Assembly: GCF_003604195.1 (NCBI RefSeq)
Contig: NZ_QXGR01000001.1
Location: 248,001-312,000 of the forward strand
Length of the DNA stretch: 64,000 nt
Direction of reading: 5' to 3'
Source: Simplicispira lacusdiani
GTDB taxonomy: Bacteria > Pseudomonadota > Gammaproteobacteria > Burkholderiales > Burkholderiaceae_C
The notes below the pieces were generated by a model that worked only from the letters and a program-made list of their open reading frames with translations, had not been told where the DNA came from and did not search any database. The translations under genes and the position numbers were made by a program. Shown here piece by piece: positions 44,265-55,677 of this stretch (its first letter is position 1; every line of letters begins with the position of its first letter).

Positions 44265-45191
44265 ATGAACTACAAGCACCTGCACTACTTCTGGACCGTG
44301 CTGCGCGCCGGTGGCATCGTGCGCGCGAGCGAGCAACTGCACCTCACGCCGCAAACCCTCAGCGGCCAGATCAAGCTGCTGGAAGAGCGCGTGGGCCAGC
44401 CCCTGTTGCGCAAGGTGGGTCGGGGGGTCGAGCCCACCGAAGCGGGCCGTCTCGTGATGCGCTATGCCGACGACATCTTTGCCCTGGGCGCCTCGCTGCA
44501 GGAGGCGCTGGCCAGCGGGCGCGACGCGCGGCGCACCACGGTGCTGCGCGTGGGCATCGCCGACTCGGTGCCCAAGGCCGTCGCCTTCCATGTGCTGGAG
44601 CCGGCCATGGCGCTGCCCGAGCCGCCCCGCCTGGCCTGCCACGAGGGCGGGCTCACCGGCTTGCTGGCCGAACTGGCGGTGCACCGGCTGGACCTGATCG
44701 TCTCCGATGTGCCTGCGCCCGTCAGCCTGAGCGTGCGCGTCTACACCCACTTGCTGGGGCGCTCCGGCGTGGCGTTCTTTGCCGCGCCCCGGCTGCTCAA
44801 GGCGGCAGGGCTGACGGCGCAACGCGCCCGCAAGGCTTTTCCCGCCTGCCTGGCCAGCATGCCCATGTTGCTGCCCAGCACGCCCACCGCGCTGCGGCCT
44901 CGCATCGACGCGTGGCTGAGCCAGCACGGGCTGGCGCCGGTGGTGGCGGCCGAGTTCGACGACAGTGCCCTGCTCAAGGCCTTTGGACGCGAGGGCCAGG
45001 GCGTGTTCGCCGCGCCCGCCGTGCTGGCGGACGAGATCGCGCAGCAGTACCAGGTGCAGTGGCTGGGAACGCCGGACGATCTGCTGGAGGAGTTCTACGC
45101 CATCTCGGTCGAGCGCCGCATCACGCACCCGGCCGTGGCGGCCATCACGGCGGCCGCGCGTGGCAAGCTGTTTGCCACGCGGGCGGGCTGA
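44265..45191 (+). CDS. LysR-family regulator, NhaR-like
   Basis: 308 residues, CGGGAG ten bases upstream. It starts MNYKHLHYFWTVLRAGGIVR, the N-terminus typical of NhaR-group LysR proteins, with TPQTLSGQIKLLEERVGQPL as recognition helix and LLPSTPTALRPRIDAWL in the effector domain. NhaR in enterobacteria activates the Na+/H+ antiporter gene nhaA, but no antiporter gene is adjacent here. It is divergent from the zf-TFIIB/terC pair across 118 bases, so control of terC is possible. Confidence 0.88.
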   Translation: MNYKHLHYFWTVLRAGGIVRASEQLHLTPQTLSGQIKLLEERVGQPLLRKVGRGVEPTEAGRLVMRYADDIFALGASLQEALASGRDARRTTVLRVGIADSVPKAVAFHVLEPAMALPEPPRLACHEGGLTGLLAELAVHRLDLIVSDVPAPVSLSVRVYTHLLGRSGVAFFAAPRLLKAAGLTAQRARKAFPACLASMPMLLPSTPTALRPRIDAWLSQHGLAPVVAAEFDDSALLKAFGREGQGVFAAPAVLADEIAQQYQVQWLGTPDDLLEEFYAISVERRITHPAVAAITAAARGKLFATRAG

Positions 45192-45201
45192 CCTGGCGGG
45201 C

Positions 45202-45993
45202 TCAGCGCTGGGGTGCGCCTGTCTCCACCTGGCCCGGCAACGAGAGCTGGCCCGAGGCCACCTTGAACACATCGGCCACGCACAGCAGCGGGCTGTGCAC
45301 GCTGGCGTTCACGTGCAGCGCGGCGGCCACGCCGTCGAAACGCGCAGCCTGCACGGGGGCGATGTCGTCGAAGGGCACGCGCACCTCCAGCGTGTCGCCC
45401 TTCAGGCGTGGGCTCCAGCCCGGGCTGTCGATGAGCAGCGGCAGCCCCGGCCAGGTCTTGGGCAGGCGCGGCTGCTGGCCCTCGGGAATGTCGGCCACCT
45501 TGAGCGCGCCGGGGCCGCAGGCCTCGTCGGGCTGCAGCACCACCCAGTGCGAATGCCAGAGGTTGCCGTCGTTGCCGGGGTTGCCATCGCCGTTCTCGTC
45601 GAACAGCGGTGTGTCGTCAAAGTCCGGGTGGGCCGTGACCGCGAAGGCCAGCGTGCCGCCGCCGGGCTCGAAGCCCACCACGGCCGGGTCCAGCGTGGTC
45701 GGCCAGACGTAGGAGAACACCCGGCTGCCCGCGAGCTTGCCGGTGCGCGTGGGCTTGAGCGCGCCCGCCTTGCCCGCCACGCCGATGTGGAACACGGCCG
45801 TGCGCCCCTCGGTGGTGATGCGCGTGTGCACGATGTCGAACGGCGCCTTCACGGCCTTGCTGGGCACGCTGGCAATGCCGCCCTCGCCGTGGGGCTTGGG
45901 GCCGTGGGCCAGGGCGGGCACGGCGGCGCCGGCCAGCAGCGCGGCGGCGAGCGCCAGGGTGGAAAGACGGGGGAAGAAAACCGGGGTGGTCAT
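45202..45993 (-). CDS. Secreted protein of unknown function
   Basis: 263 residues from ATG 45993, with AGGAG upstream. Signal peptide about 1-29 (cleaved after PALA), followed by a His/Pro/Gly-rich start HGPKPHGEGG. The mature domain contains DENGDGNPGNDGNLWHSHWV, an Asp/Asn/Gly-rich segment that could bind calcium, and one Cys pair (ACGPG, LLCVAD). I do not recognise a named family. Divergent from the AraC-type regulator, which is its likely controller. Convergent with the NhaR-like gene (10-base gap). Confidence 0.85.
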   Translation of the reverse strand: MTTPVFFPRLSTLALAAALLAGAAVPALAHGPKPHGEGGIASVPSKAVKAPFDIVHTRITTEGRTAVFHIGVAGKAGALKPTRTGKLAGSRVFSYVWPTTLDPAVVGFEPGGGTLAFAVTAHPDFDDTPLFDENGDGNPGNDGNLWHSHWVVLQPDEACGPGALKVADIPEGQQPRLPKTWPGLPLLIDSPGWSPRLKGDTLEVRVPFDDIAPVQAARFDGVAAALHVNASVHSPLLCVADVFKVASGQLSLPGQVETGAPQR

Positions 45994-46096
45994 GGCAATG
46001 CTCCTGGTGCAGGGGGTTGAAAGAACACCGCCATGGTGCGGCCGGAATGGATACCATAGGGTTTGTTGTGTCCAGCATTCATACCTATTCGTCCAA

Positions 46097-46993
46097 ATGC
46101 AGCCTGACGCCACCCCCGTAACGGCCCCGGAGCCCTCGCTGGACCGGCTCTCCGCCCTGCTCGAACGCTTCCGCGTGCGGGCCCATTGGCTGCACGCCGG
46201 GCCGCTGTGCGGCGTGACGCATTTCGACGCGGCGCAGGGGCGTGGCTTCGTCCATGTGCTGCGCCGGGGCGCGATGACGGTGGAGCACCCCGCGCGCAGC
46301 GGCGCGGCACGCCGTCTGAAGGTGGACGAGCCCACGCTGCTGTTCTACCCGCGCCCGCTGGCACACACCTTCCACAACCCGCCTGCCGAGGGCTCGGATT
46401 TCGTTTGCGCCACGCTGGCCTTCGAGGGCGGCGCGCGCCACCCGCTGGCCCGTGCCCTGCCCCCGCTGGTGGCGCTGCCGCTGCGCGAGGCGCCGGGGCT
46501 GGAGCACACGCTGGCGCTGCTGTTCGCCGAGACCGAGCCGCTGCGCTGCGGTCACCGCCTGCTGGCCGATCGGCTGTTCGAGGTGCTGCTGATCCAGTTG
46601 CTGCGCTGGTTGCTCGACCACGCCACGGAATGCGGCCTGCCGCCGGGCCTGATCACCGGGCTGGGCCACCCGCTGCTGGCGCGCGCGCTCGTCGCCCTGC
46701 ATGAGCAGCCGGGGCAGGACTGGACGCTGGAACGCATGGCGGCGCAGGCCGGCATGTCGCGCAGCGCCTTCGCGGCCGCCTTCCGCGCGGCGGTGGGCCA
46801 GACGCCCGCCGACTACCTGGCCGACTGGCGCCTGGCGCTGGCGCAGGCGGCCCTGCGCGCGGGCCGGCCGGTCAAGCAGCTCGCGCCCGAGCTGGGCTAT
46901 GCCAACCCCTCGGCGCTGTCGCGCCTGTTTCGCCAGCGCATGGGCTGCTCGGTGCGCGACTGGCTGGTCCGCGAAGCGCTGGCGCAGGGCTGA
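46097..46993 (+). CDS. AraC-family transcriptional regulator
   Basis: 298 residues from ATG 46097. The N-terminal cupin-like half (AraC_binding_2/6 type) has LLFYPRPLAHTFHNPP. The C-terminal 100 residues hold the two helix-turn-helix motifs: WTLERMAAQAGMSRSAFAAA, then YLADWRLALAQAALRAGRPV and LGYANPSALSRLFRQRMG. This is the cupin_6 branch that often senses small organic or metal-bound ligands. Divergent from the secreted protein gene across 103 bases, where two imperfect copies of a CATACC/TAT-like 12-mer can be seen. Convergent with hom. Confidence 0.9.
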   Translation: MQPDATPVTAPEPSLDRLSALLERFRVRAHWLHAGPLCGVTHFDAAQGRGFVHVLRRGAMTVEHPARSGAARRLKVDEPTLLFYPRPLAHTFHNPPAEGSDFVCATLAFEGGARHPLARALPPLVALPLREAPGLEHTLALLFAETEPLRCGHRLLADRLFEVLLIQLLRWLLDHATECGLPPGLITGLGHPLLARALVALHEQPGQDWTLERMAAQAGMSRSAFAAAFRAAVGQTPADYLADWRLALAQAALRAGRPVKQLAPELGYANPSALSRLFRQRMGCSVRDWLVREALAQG

Positions 46994-47006
46994 ACGCTCC
47001 AGCCTC

Positions 47007-48368
47007 TCAGCCCGCCAGCGGTTCCACGCGCCACTGCACGCAGGGGCCGGCCACTTCGGGCAGGGCCTGCAGCGCGTGCAGGGCCAGGTCCACCGTACCC
47101 TGGGGCGCCTCGTCGGTCAGCACCAGCACCTGGCGGGCGTCCTCGGTGCCGCCGGCCATCCATTCCAGGCGTTCCACCGGCACGCCCTGGCGCGCCAGCA
47201 GCGCGCCCACGGCCGTGATGCCCGGGGCGCCGTGCACCGGCACGCGCAGGTAGTGGCGCGTGCGCACGGCGGCGCGCGGCAGCACCGGCAGGGCCTGCAG
47301 CGCATGGGCGTGGAAGCCCTGGTGCGGCACGCGCTGCGCGGCGTGCGTGCCCTCCAGCCGGGCCATGTCCACGAGGTCGGCGATCACGGCCGAGGCCGTC
47401 TGTTCCGAGCCCGCGCCCGCGCCGCAGTACAGCGTCATGCCCGAGGCATCGCCGTGCACCAGGATGCCGTTGAGCGAGCCGTTCACCTGCGCCAGCAGGT
47501 GCGTGGCGGGCAGCAGCGCGGGCTGCACGCGCAGCTCCACGCCGTCCTCGCGGCGGCGCGCCACGGCCAGCAGCTTGATGCGGTAGCCCAGCTGCTCGGC
47601 GCAGGCCACGTCCAGCCGCTGCAGCGCGGTGATGCCCTCGATCTGCACGTCGGCGAAATCCACGCGCATGCCGAAGGCGTTGGCCGCCAGCAGGGCGAGC
47701 TTGTGCGCGGCGTCTATGCCTTCAATGTCGAACGCAGGGTCGGCCTCGGCGTAGCCCAGTGCCTGGGCTTGTGCCAGCGCCTCGGCAAAGTCCAGCCCCT
47801 CGTCGCGCATCTTGCTCAGGATGAAGTTGGTGGTGCCGTTGACGATGCCCGCCACCCAGCCGATGCGGTTGGCCGTGAGCCCTTCGCGCAGCGCTTTGAC
47901 GATGGGGATGCTCACCGCCACCGCGCCCTCGTAGGCCACGGCCACGCCGTGCTGGCGCGCGGCACCGAAGATCGCCTCGCCGTGCTCGGCCAGCAGCGCC
48001 TTGTTGGCCGTGACCACATGCTTGCCGGCCGCGATGGCGGCCAGCACCCAGTCGCGCGCCGGGCCGGTGCCGCCGGCCACCTCGACCAGCACGTCCACTG
48101 CGGGGTGGGTGGCGACCTGCATCGGGTCGTCCGTCAGCGCCACGCTCTCGCCCACGATGCCGGCGGCGCGCGCCAGGTTGCGCACGGCCACGGCCACCAC
48201 CTCGATGCCGCGCCCGGCGCGCGCCGCGATCTCGGCCTGGTTGCGCGCGAGCACGCGGAAGGTGCCCGCGCCCACGGTGCCAATGCCGATCATGCCCACG
48301 CGCAGCGGGCGCAGGGCCACGGGGTGGCCGCCAAGGGATTCGAAACGGGGATCAGGATCGCGGTACAT
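47007..48368 (-). CDS. hom: Homoserine dehydrogenase
   Basis: 453 residues. Rossmann start PLRVGMIGIGTVGAGTFRVL, catalytic core VTANKALLAEHG, WVAGIVNGTTNFILSKM and EADPAFDIEGIDAAHKLALL (Asp/Lys of the active site), then a C-terminal ACT-like regulatory domain (YLRVPVHGAPGITAVGALLA). It reduces aspartate semialdehyde to homoserine in the Thr/Met/Ile pathway. No thrC or lysC neighbour is seen. The 5' region encodes a Thr/Ile-rich leader peptide and a terminator hairpin, indicating attenuation. It may be a second hom copy. Confidence 0.94.
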   Translation of the reverse strand: MYRDPDPRFESLGGHPVALRPLRVGMIGIGTVGAGTFRVLARNQAEIAARAGRGIEVVAVAVRNLARAAGIVGESVALTDDPMQVATHPAVDVLVEVAGGTGPARDWVLAAIAAGKHVVTANKALLAEHGEAIFGAARQHGVAVAYEGAVAVSIPIVKALREGLTANRIGWVAGIVNGTTNFILSKMRDEGLDFAEALAQAQALGYAEADPAFDIEGIDAAHKLALLAANAFGMRVDFADVQIEGITALQRLDVACAEQLGYRIKLLAVARRREDGVELRVQPALLPATHLLAQVNGSLNGILVHGDASGMTLYCGAGAGSEQTASAVIADLVDMARLEGTHAAQRVPHQGFHAHALQALPVLPRAAVRTRHYLRVPVHGAPGITAVGALLARQGVPVERLEWMAGGTEDARQVLVLTDEAPQGTVDLALHALQALPEVAGPCVQWRVEPLAG

Positions 48369-48379
48369 GGACTTCTCCG

Positions 48380-48417
48380 AACAAACAAAAGCAAACCCGG
48401 CTGCCAGGGCTGGGTTT
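48380..48417 (-). terminator. Attenuator terminator hairpin before hom
   Basis: Minus strand: AAACCC (48417-48412) pairs with GGGTTT (48398-48393) around AGCCCTGGCAGCC, followed at once by the T-rich run TGCTTTTGTTTGTT. It ends 12 bases before the hom ATG. As part of a thr-type attenuator it would stop transcription when Thr/Ile tRNA is charged. Confidence 0.75.
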
Positions 48418-48448
48418 CGTTTCGTTCGGGGAAGAAGAGAGAAGACAC

Positions 48449-48492
48449 CAGGTGGCCGCCGGGACGGCCACCTGCGCGTGCTCAGGTGGCCG
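48449..48492 (-). promoter_or_regulatory. Mutually exclusive hairpins of the hom attenuator
   Basis: Three 10-base elements, written on the plus strand: CAGGTGGCCG (48449-48458), CGGCCACCTG (48465-48474) and CAGGTGGCCG (48483-48492). The middle one can pair perfectly with either neighbour, so two stems exclude each other. The element at 48483-48492 overlaps the last Thr codon and stop of the leader peptide. The exact switching order relative to the terminator is not resolved by eye. Confidence 0.7.
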
Positions 48493-48604
48493 CGGTGGTA
48501 ATGGTGGTAATCATTCGTGCCCCCATCGCCCGCGCGCAGGCGCGCGGCATCATGCCGCCCATCAGGGCAACAGCGGATGCGGTGGTGAACGGGAGGTACG
48601 ACAT
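48482..48604 (-). CDS. Thr/Ile-rich leader peptide of hom
   Basis: 40 codons from ATG 48604 to TGA 48482, ending ..GARMITTITTAAT: residues 32-37 are Ile-Thr-Thr-Ile-Thr-Thr and residue 40 is Thr. Translation may instead begin at the inner ATG (48514), which has GGGGG six bases upstream and gives a 10-residue peptide. The pattern matches thrL-type leaders (enterobacterial ThrL is a run of Thr and Ile). It lies 113 bases upstream of hom, with alternative stems and a terminator in between. Strong by pattern, no experimental support. Confidence 0.78.
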   Translation of the reverse strand: MSYLPFTTASAVALMGGMMPRACARAMGARMITTITTAAT

Positions 48605-48638
48605 GAGGCGGCCAGTGTACATGAGCACTCGCCCGGCC

Positions 48639-49007
48639 TCAAAGTTCGTCGTACTTGCGGCTGTGGCCGCGCGCCTGCTCGACGGGGTACTTCTGCGCGT
48701 TCAGGGCCATCTTGGCGCGCGCCGCGTCCATCAGATCAATGCCCAGCACGGTGGAGAGCTGCACCAGGTACAGCAGCACGTCGGCCATTTCGTGGGCCAC
48801 GGCCTGCTGCTTCTCGGGCGCGAGCTGGCGGCTCTGGTCCTCGGTGAGCCACTGAAAATGCTCCAGCAGCTCGCCCGCCTCGACGACCAGCGCCGAGGCC
48901 AGGTTCTTGGGCGAATGGAACGGGCCCCAGTCGCGCGCGTCGGCGAACTGCTGCAGCGAGTGGGCCAGGGCCTGGAGGGAAGGGTCCGCAGGGGTCGGGT
49001 CGGTCAT
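48639..49007 (-). CDS. MazG-like nucleotide pyrophosphohydrolase
   Basis: 122 residues. All-alpha NTP pyrophosphatase fold with the metal-binding pattern [14 protein letters not shown] (ExxE) and [13 protein letters not shown] (ExxD). It begins [20 protein letters not shown] and contains [11 protein letters not shown], typical of the RS21-C6/iMazG group that hydrolyses (d)NTPs such as dCTP to monophosphates, a housekeeping function. Minus strand, 34 bases upstream of the hom leader peptide start but divergent only from the acylphosphatase. Confidence 0.92.
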   Translation of the reverse strand: MTDPTPADPSLQALAHSLQQFADARDWGPFHSPKNLASALVVEAGELLEHFQWLTEDQSRQLAPEKQQAVAHEMADVLLYLVQLSTVLGIDLMDAARAKMALNAQKYPVEQARGHSRKYDEL

Positions 49008-49036
49008 GCCCCGACTGTAGCCATTGGCGCGGACCT

Positions 49037-49360
49037 ATGATGGTCCGCATGACCATGCCCCCTTCTCCCCTCAGCGCGCCCCTCACCCGCCACCTGCGCA
49101 TCACCGGCCGCGTGCAGGGCGTGGGCTACCGCTGGAACATGGCGCGCGAGGCGCAGCGCCTGGGTCTGGCTGGCTGGGTGCGCAACCGCGGCGACGGCAG
49201 CGTGGAAGCCCTGGCGCACGGCGCCGCGCCGGCCGTGCAGGCGCTGATCGACTGGGCGCGGCGCGGCCCGGAATTGGCCCGCGTGGACGGTGTGGCGGTG
49301 TCGGACGCCACGTGGCAGGACGGCGACGGCCCGGCGTTCGAGCAGCGCGAGACGCTGTAG
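49037..49360 (+). CDS. acyP: Acylphosphatase
   Basis: 107 residues if started at ATG 49037; ATGs at 49049 and 49055 are also in frame, so the first six residues are uncertain. Domain of about 90 residues with the catalytic Arg loop [14 protein letters not shown] and the catalytic Asn in [13 protein letters not shown]. It hydrolyses acyl phosphates such as carbamoyl phosphate and 1,3-bisphosphoglycerate. The C-terminus is shortened after PAFEQRETL. Convergent with the YkgJ gene (4-base gap). Confidence 0.92.
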   Translation: MMVRMTMPPSPLSAPLTRHLRITGRVQGVGYRWNMAREAQRLGLAGWVRNRGDGSVEALAHGAAPAVQALIDWARRGPELARVDGVAVSDATWQDGDGPAFEQRETL

Positions 49361-49364
49361 CGCG

Positions 49365-49775
49365 TCAGCCCCGGCCTTGCGCCCGGGCCCCGTAGGCGCA
49401 GTAACCGGGCTTGGGGCTCTTCTTCTGCGGGTGCAGACGGCAGGTCTCGGGCCGCTGCTCGTACACCGTGCAGCGCCGCGTTTTCGGATCGAGAAACTGA
49501 CAGTCCCCGCTGGCCCGCCGCGCCAGCGTGAACAGCGCGTTCTTGTGGCTGAAATGGTCGATCAGCCGCGCCTTCTGCAGCCGCTTGGCAATAAACCGCA
49601 GCTCCTCATGCTCGGCCTCGAACGGGTCCACCAGCCCCAGCCGCACGAGGTCGGACAGCTGCACCTCCAGCGGCATGGTGCAGCAGTTGGCCGCGCAGCT
49701 GTCGCACAGGCCGGCGCGGTAGCGGGTCCAGGTGTCCAGGCGGTCGACGTCGACGATGGAGATGGGAGAGCGCAT
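49365..49775 (-). CDS. YkgJ family cysteine-cluster protein
   Basis: 136 residues with eight Cys in the YkgJ/CxxCxxxxC zinc-or-iron-cluster pattern: CDSCAANCC near residue 24, then DCQFLDPKTRRCTVYEQRP with a following Cys in TCRLHP, and CAYG near the C-terminus. A metal- or Fe-S-binding role is presumed for the family, but the function is unknown. Minus strand, 66 bases downstream of gyrB, beyond the gyrB terminator. Confidence 0.88.
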   Translation of the reverse strand: MRSPISIVDVDRLDTWTRYRAGLCDSCAANCCTMPLEVQLSDLVRLGLVDPFEAEHEELRFIAKRLQKARLIDHFSHKNALFTLARRASGDCQFLDPKTRRCTVYEQRPETCRLHPQKKSPKPGYCAYGARAQGRG

Positions 49776-49792
49776 GGGGTTGGAAGGATGAA

Positions 49793-49819
49793 AAAAGGGC
49801 CGGCATCGCCGGCCCTTTT
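49793..49819 (-). terminator. Rho-independent terminator of gyrB
   Basis: Perfect 12-bp stem AAAAGGGCCGGC (49793-49804) / GCCGGCCCTTTT (49808-49819), loop of 3, with T residues following on the minus strand to 49791. It lies 22 bases past the gyrB stop and could also serve the opposite strand. Confidence 0.92.
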
Positions 49820-49841
49820 GCGAGAGACGATCAGCGTTTGC

Positions 49842-52560
<2,719 letters not shown>

Positions 52561-52567
52561 AAATGCA

Positions 52568-53674
52568 TCAGATGCGCATGGGCATCACGACGTATTTGAA
52601 GTGGTCGCTCTCGGGCAGCGTCAGCAGGGCGGAGCTGTTGCCGTCGGACAGCGCGATCTTCACCATGTCCTGCCCCATGCTGGCGAGCGCGTCGATCAGG
52701 TAGGTGACGTTGAAGCCGATCTCGATGGCGTCGCCGCCGTAGTCGATGTCGAGCTCGTCCACCGCCTCTTCCTGCTCGGCGTTGTTGCTGGCCACGCGCA
52801 AGGTGCCCGGTTCGATGTTCAGGCGCACGCCCTTGAACTTGTCGCTCGTCATGATGGCCGTGCGCTGCAAGCTGGCCAGCAGCGGGGCGCGGCCCAGGGT
52901 CACGCTGTTGTGGTGGTTCTTGGGGATGACGCGGTTGTAGTCGGGGAACTTGCCCTCGACCAGCTTGGTGACGAATTCCAGCGCGCCGAAGCTGAACTTG
53001 GCCTGGTTGCTGGCGAAGCGCATTTCGAGCGCGCCGTCGGCGTCGCTCAGCAGGCGCTGCAGCTCCAGCACGGTCTTGCGCGGCAGGATGACTTCCTGCT
53101 TGGGCACTTCGACGTCCAACTCGGCGCTGGCGAAGGCCAGGCGGTGGCCGTCGGTGGCCACGAGCGAGAGCGTCTTGCCCTCGGCCACGAACAGGATGCC
53201 GTTGAGGTAGTAGCGGATGTCCTGCACGGCCATGGCGAAGGCCACCTGGCCCAGCAGGTGCTTGAGCGTCTTCTGCGGCACGCTGAAGGCGGGGCCGAAG
53301 CTGGCGGCCTCCTGTACCAGCGGGAAGTCCTCGGCGGCCAGGGTCTGCAGCGTGAAGCGGCTTTTGCCGCCCTTGAGCACGAGCTTGTCCTGGCTGGTCT
53401 CCAGGCTCACCGTCATGTCGGACGGCATGGTGCGCAGCACGTCGATGATCTTGCGGGCGTTCACGGTGGTGGTGAAGTCGCCCGTGTCGCCGCCCAGTTC
53501 GGCCGTGGTGCGGATCTGCACTTCGAGGTCGCTGGTGGTGAGCTGCAGCGCGTTGCCCGTCTTGCGGATCAGCACGTTGGCCAGGATGGGCAGGGTGTGC
53601 CGGCGCTCGACGATGCCGGCGACCGACTGCAGAACCGCGAGAACCTTGTCTTGTGTTGCCTTCAGGACGATCAT
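52568..53674 (-). CDS. dnaN: DNA polymerase III beta sliding clamp
   Basis: 368 residues, the standard length. It starts MIVLKATQDKVLAVLQSVAG and IVERRHTLPILANVLI, contains IRYYLNGILF and DGHRLAFASAELD, and ends YVVMPMRI, the conserved C-terminus that forms part of the protein-binding pocket. Three-domain clamp ring that tethers polymerase to DNA. Lies 129 bases downstream of dnaA. Confidence 0.98.
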   Translation of the reverse strand: MIVLKATQDKVLAVLQSVAGIVERRHTLPILANVLIRKTGNALQLTTSDLEVQIRTTAELGGDTGDFTTTVNARKIIDVLRTMPSDMTVSLETSQDKLVLKGGKSRFTLQTLAAEDFPLVQEAASFGPAFSVPQKTLKHLLGQVAFAMAVQDIRYYLNGILFVAEGKTLSLVATDGHRLAFASAELDVEVPKQEVILPRKTVLELQRLLSDADGALEMRFASNQAKFSFGALEFVTKLVEGKFPDYNRVIPKNHHNSVTLGRAPLLASLQRTAIMTSDKFKGVRLNIEPGTLRVASNNAEQEEAVDELDIDYGGDAIEIGFNVTYLIDALASMGQDMVKIALSDGNSSALLTLPESDHFKYVVMPMRI

Positions 53675-53803
53675 GTCAACCTCTTGTGATTTTGGTTACG
53701 GTGCGCGGAACAGCGGCATGCCTCCTGCCCCCTCCCTGCTGCACAGCCTGCCATTTTGCCCCGTTGCCGTGGCATTTCTCCTGGGGACCGCTTCGGCACG
53801 GCG

Positions 53804-55222
53804 TCAGCCCTTGAGCGTCTGCTCCAGCACGTGCAGCTGCTGGTTCAGTTCGGTGAGCTGCTGGCGCTCGCCCGCGATCTTGCGCACGGCGTGCAGCACC
53901 GTGGTGTGGTCGCGTCCGCCGAACAGCTCGCCGATCTCTGGCAGGCTCTTCTGCGTGAGTTCCTTGGCCAGGTACATGGCGATCTGGCGCGGCCGGGCGA
54001 TGCTGGCCGGGCGCTTCTTGCTGTACATGTCGGCGACCTTGATCTTGTAGTAGTCGGCCACCGTCTTCTGGATGTTTTCCACCGAGATCTGCCGGTTCTG
54101 GATGGACAGCAGGTCGCGCAGCGCCTCGCGGGCCAGCTGGATGGAGATTTCCTTCTGGTTGAAGCGCGAATACGCCAGGATCTTGCGCAGCGCGCCTTCG
54201 AGTTCGCGCACGTTCGAGCGCACGTTCTTGGCGACGAAGAAAGCCACTTCCTCGGGCATCTCGGCGCTTTCAGCGCGCGCCTTGTTGATCAGGATGGCCA
54301 CGCGCATTTCCAGCTCGGGCGGTTCGATTGCCACCGTCAGGCCCGAATCGAAGCGCGAGACCAGGCGCTCGTGGATGTCCGTCAGACCCTTGGGATAGGT
54401 GTCCGAGGTCATCACGATGTGGCTCTTCTTGGCCAGCAGCGCCTCGAAGGCGTTGAAGAATTCCTCCTGCGTGCGGTCCTTGTTGGCGAAGAACTGCACG
54501 TCGTCGATCAGCAGCAGGTCGAGCGAGTGGTAACGCTGCTTGAATTCATCGAAGGTCTTGCGCTGGTAGGCCTTAACCACATCCGAAACAAATTGCTCGG
54601 CGTGGATGTAGAGAACTTTGGCGTCGGGCCGGTCCTGCAGCAGCTTGTTGCCCACGGCGTGCACCAGGTGGGTCTTGCCCAGGCCCACGCCGCCGTAGAT
54701 GAACAGCGGGTTGTAAAGATGGCCGGGCGTGCCCGCCACATGCATGGCGGCGGCGCGCGCCATGCGGTTGGCCGTGCCCTCCACCAGGGTGTCGAAGGTC
54801 AGCGCCGGGTTCAGCCGGTTGCGCAGCGGGTCGCGCGCGCCGTCGTCGGCGGCCGGGGCGGCGACGGGTTCGGGGTTGTTCGCTGCCGCCTGCGCCATGG
54901 GCTGCACATAAGTACGGGTGGTGGTTGTGCGCTGAGCGAGCGCTAACTCCAGCGGGATGGGCTGGCCATAAAGCGCCTCCAGCAGCGCGGCGATGCGGCC
55001 GGCGTACTGGGCGCGTATCCAGTCGAGCGTGAAGCGGTTCGGGACGTAGAGCGTGACCTTGGAGAAGTCGCTGGCCACCTGGGCCGCGAGCGGCTTGATC
55101 CAGGTGCTGAATTGCTGGGCGGGCAGGTCTTGGGCAAGCTGCTCGGTGCATGCCTGCCAGAGCGCCTGGCCGGCTTCGCTGCCATGGGAAGGGGGGATGC
55201 CGTTCGCGGTTTCCTCTTGCAT
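53804..55222 (-). CDS. dnaA: Chromosomal replication initiator protein DnaA
   Basis: 472 residues from ATG 55222. Domain I ([20 protein letters not shown]), a short domain II linker of about 45 residues, domain III AAA+ with GGVGLGKT (residues 177-184) and [12 protein letters not shown], and domain IV with the DnaA-box-binding [14 protein letters not shown]. The TTG at 55258 would extend the frame but lies next to the predicted transcription start, so ATG 55222 is preferred. It is probably autoregulated: a DnaA box overlaps the -35 of its promoter. The expected multi-box origin is not next to it; compare 20930-21535. Confidence 0.97.
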   Translation of the reverse strand: MQEETANGIPPSHGSEAGQALWQACTEQLAQDLPAQQFSTWIKPLAAQVASDFSKVTLYVPNRFTLDWIRAQYAGRIAALLEALYGQPIPLELALAQRTTTTRTYVQPMAQAAANNPEPVAAPAADDGARDPLRNRLNPALTFDTLVEGTANRMARAAAMHVAGTPGHLYNPLFIYGGVGLGKTHLVHAVGNKLLQDRPDAKVLYIHAEQFVSDVVKAYQRKTFDEFKQRYHSLDLLLIDDVQFFANKDRTQEEFFNAFEALLAKKSHIVMTSDTYPKGLTDIHERLVSRFDSGLTVAIEPPELEMRVAILINKARAESAEMPEEVAFFVAKNVRSNVRELEGALRKILAYSRFNQKEISIQLAREALRDLLSIQNRQISVENIQKTVADYYKIKVADMYSKKRPASIARPRQIAMYLAKELTQKSLPEIGELFGGRDHTTVLHAVRKIAGERQQLTELNQQLHVLEQTLKG

Positions 55223-55235
55223 TGGGGATTCTTGT

Positions 55236-55295
55236 TGTGGATAGGAGGAACGGTTCAAGGCCTGGGATTGTAGCTTGTCAAGGAGTTATCCACAA
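55236..55295 (-). promoter_or_regulatory. dnaA promoter with overlapping DnaA box
   Basis: -35 TTGTGG (55295-55290) and -10 TACAAT (55272-55267), spacer 17 bases. The perfect box TTATCCACA (plus strand 55286-55294) covers the -35, and a one-mismatch box lies in the leader (55236-55244). This fits repression of dnaA by its own product. Only these two boxes are seen in the dnaA-rpmH gap. Confidence 0.7.
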
Positions 55296-55479
55296 CCTGG
55301 AGAGGCCCTCCGACCGGGTTGCCCGGATGGGTCGTGGGGGCTCTTCCGATGGGTGGCATTGCTTCTGGCGCGCAAGTCTGCGACAATTGCGGGTTTCCCT
55401 GAATGTGTTCAGGGTAATTTGATCCTGCCGCGCCTTCTTTGAGAGGTGCGCTTCCCTACCGAACCCTCGAGGAATTCCC

Positions 55480-55614
55480 ATGAAACGCACTTACCAGCCC
55501 TCCAAGACGCGCCGCGCCCGCACCCACGGTTTCCTGGTGCGCATGAAGACCCGCGGTGGCCGCGCCGTCATCAACGCCCGCCGCGCCAAGGGCCGCAAGC
55601 GCCTGGCCGTCTAA
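55480..55614 (+). CDS. rpmH: Ribosomal protein L34
   Basis: 44 residues: it starts [20 protein letters not shown] and ends KGRKRLAV. This is the invariant L34 sequence, with basic residues almost throughout. First gene of the plus-strand rpmH-rnpA-yidD-yidC-mnmE block and divergent from dnaA. A short CCCTGAA/TTCAGGG inverted repeat lies upstream at 55397-55414. Confidence 0.98.
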   Translation: MKRTYQPSKTRRARTHGFLVRMKTRGGRAVINARRAKGRKRLAV

Positions 55615-55677
55615 GGCCCGCACGGGCTTGGACTCGCACCCCGGCGCGCGCCTGCAGGTCCCGACGAGGGCGCCTTC

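Noticed and set aside
55223..55258. Upstream TTG start for DnaA at 55258
   Set aside because: It lies two bases from the predicted transcription start and adds residues not typical of DnaA; ATG 55222 fits better.
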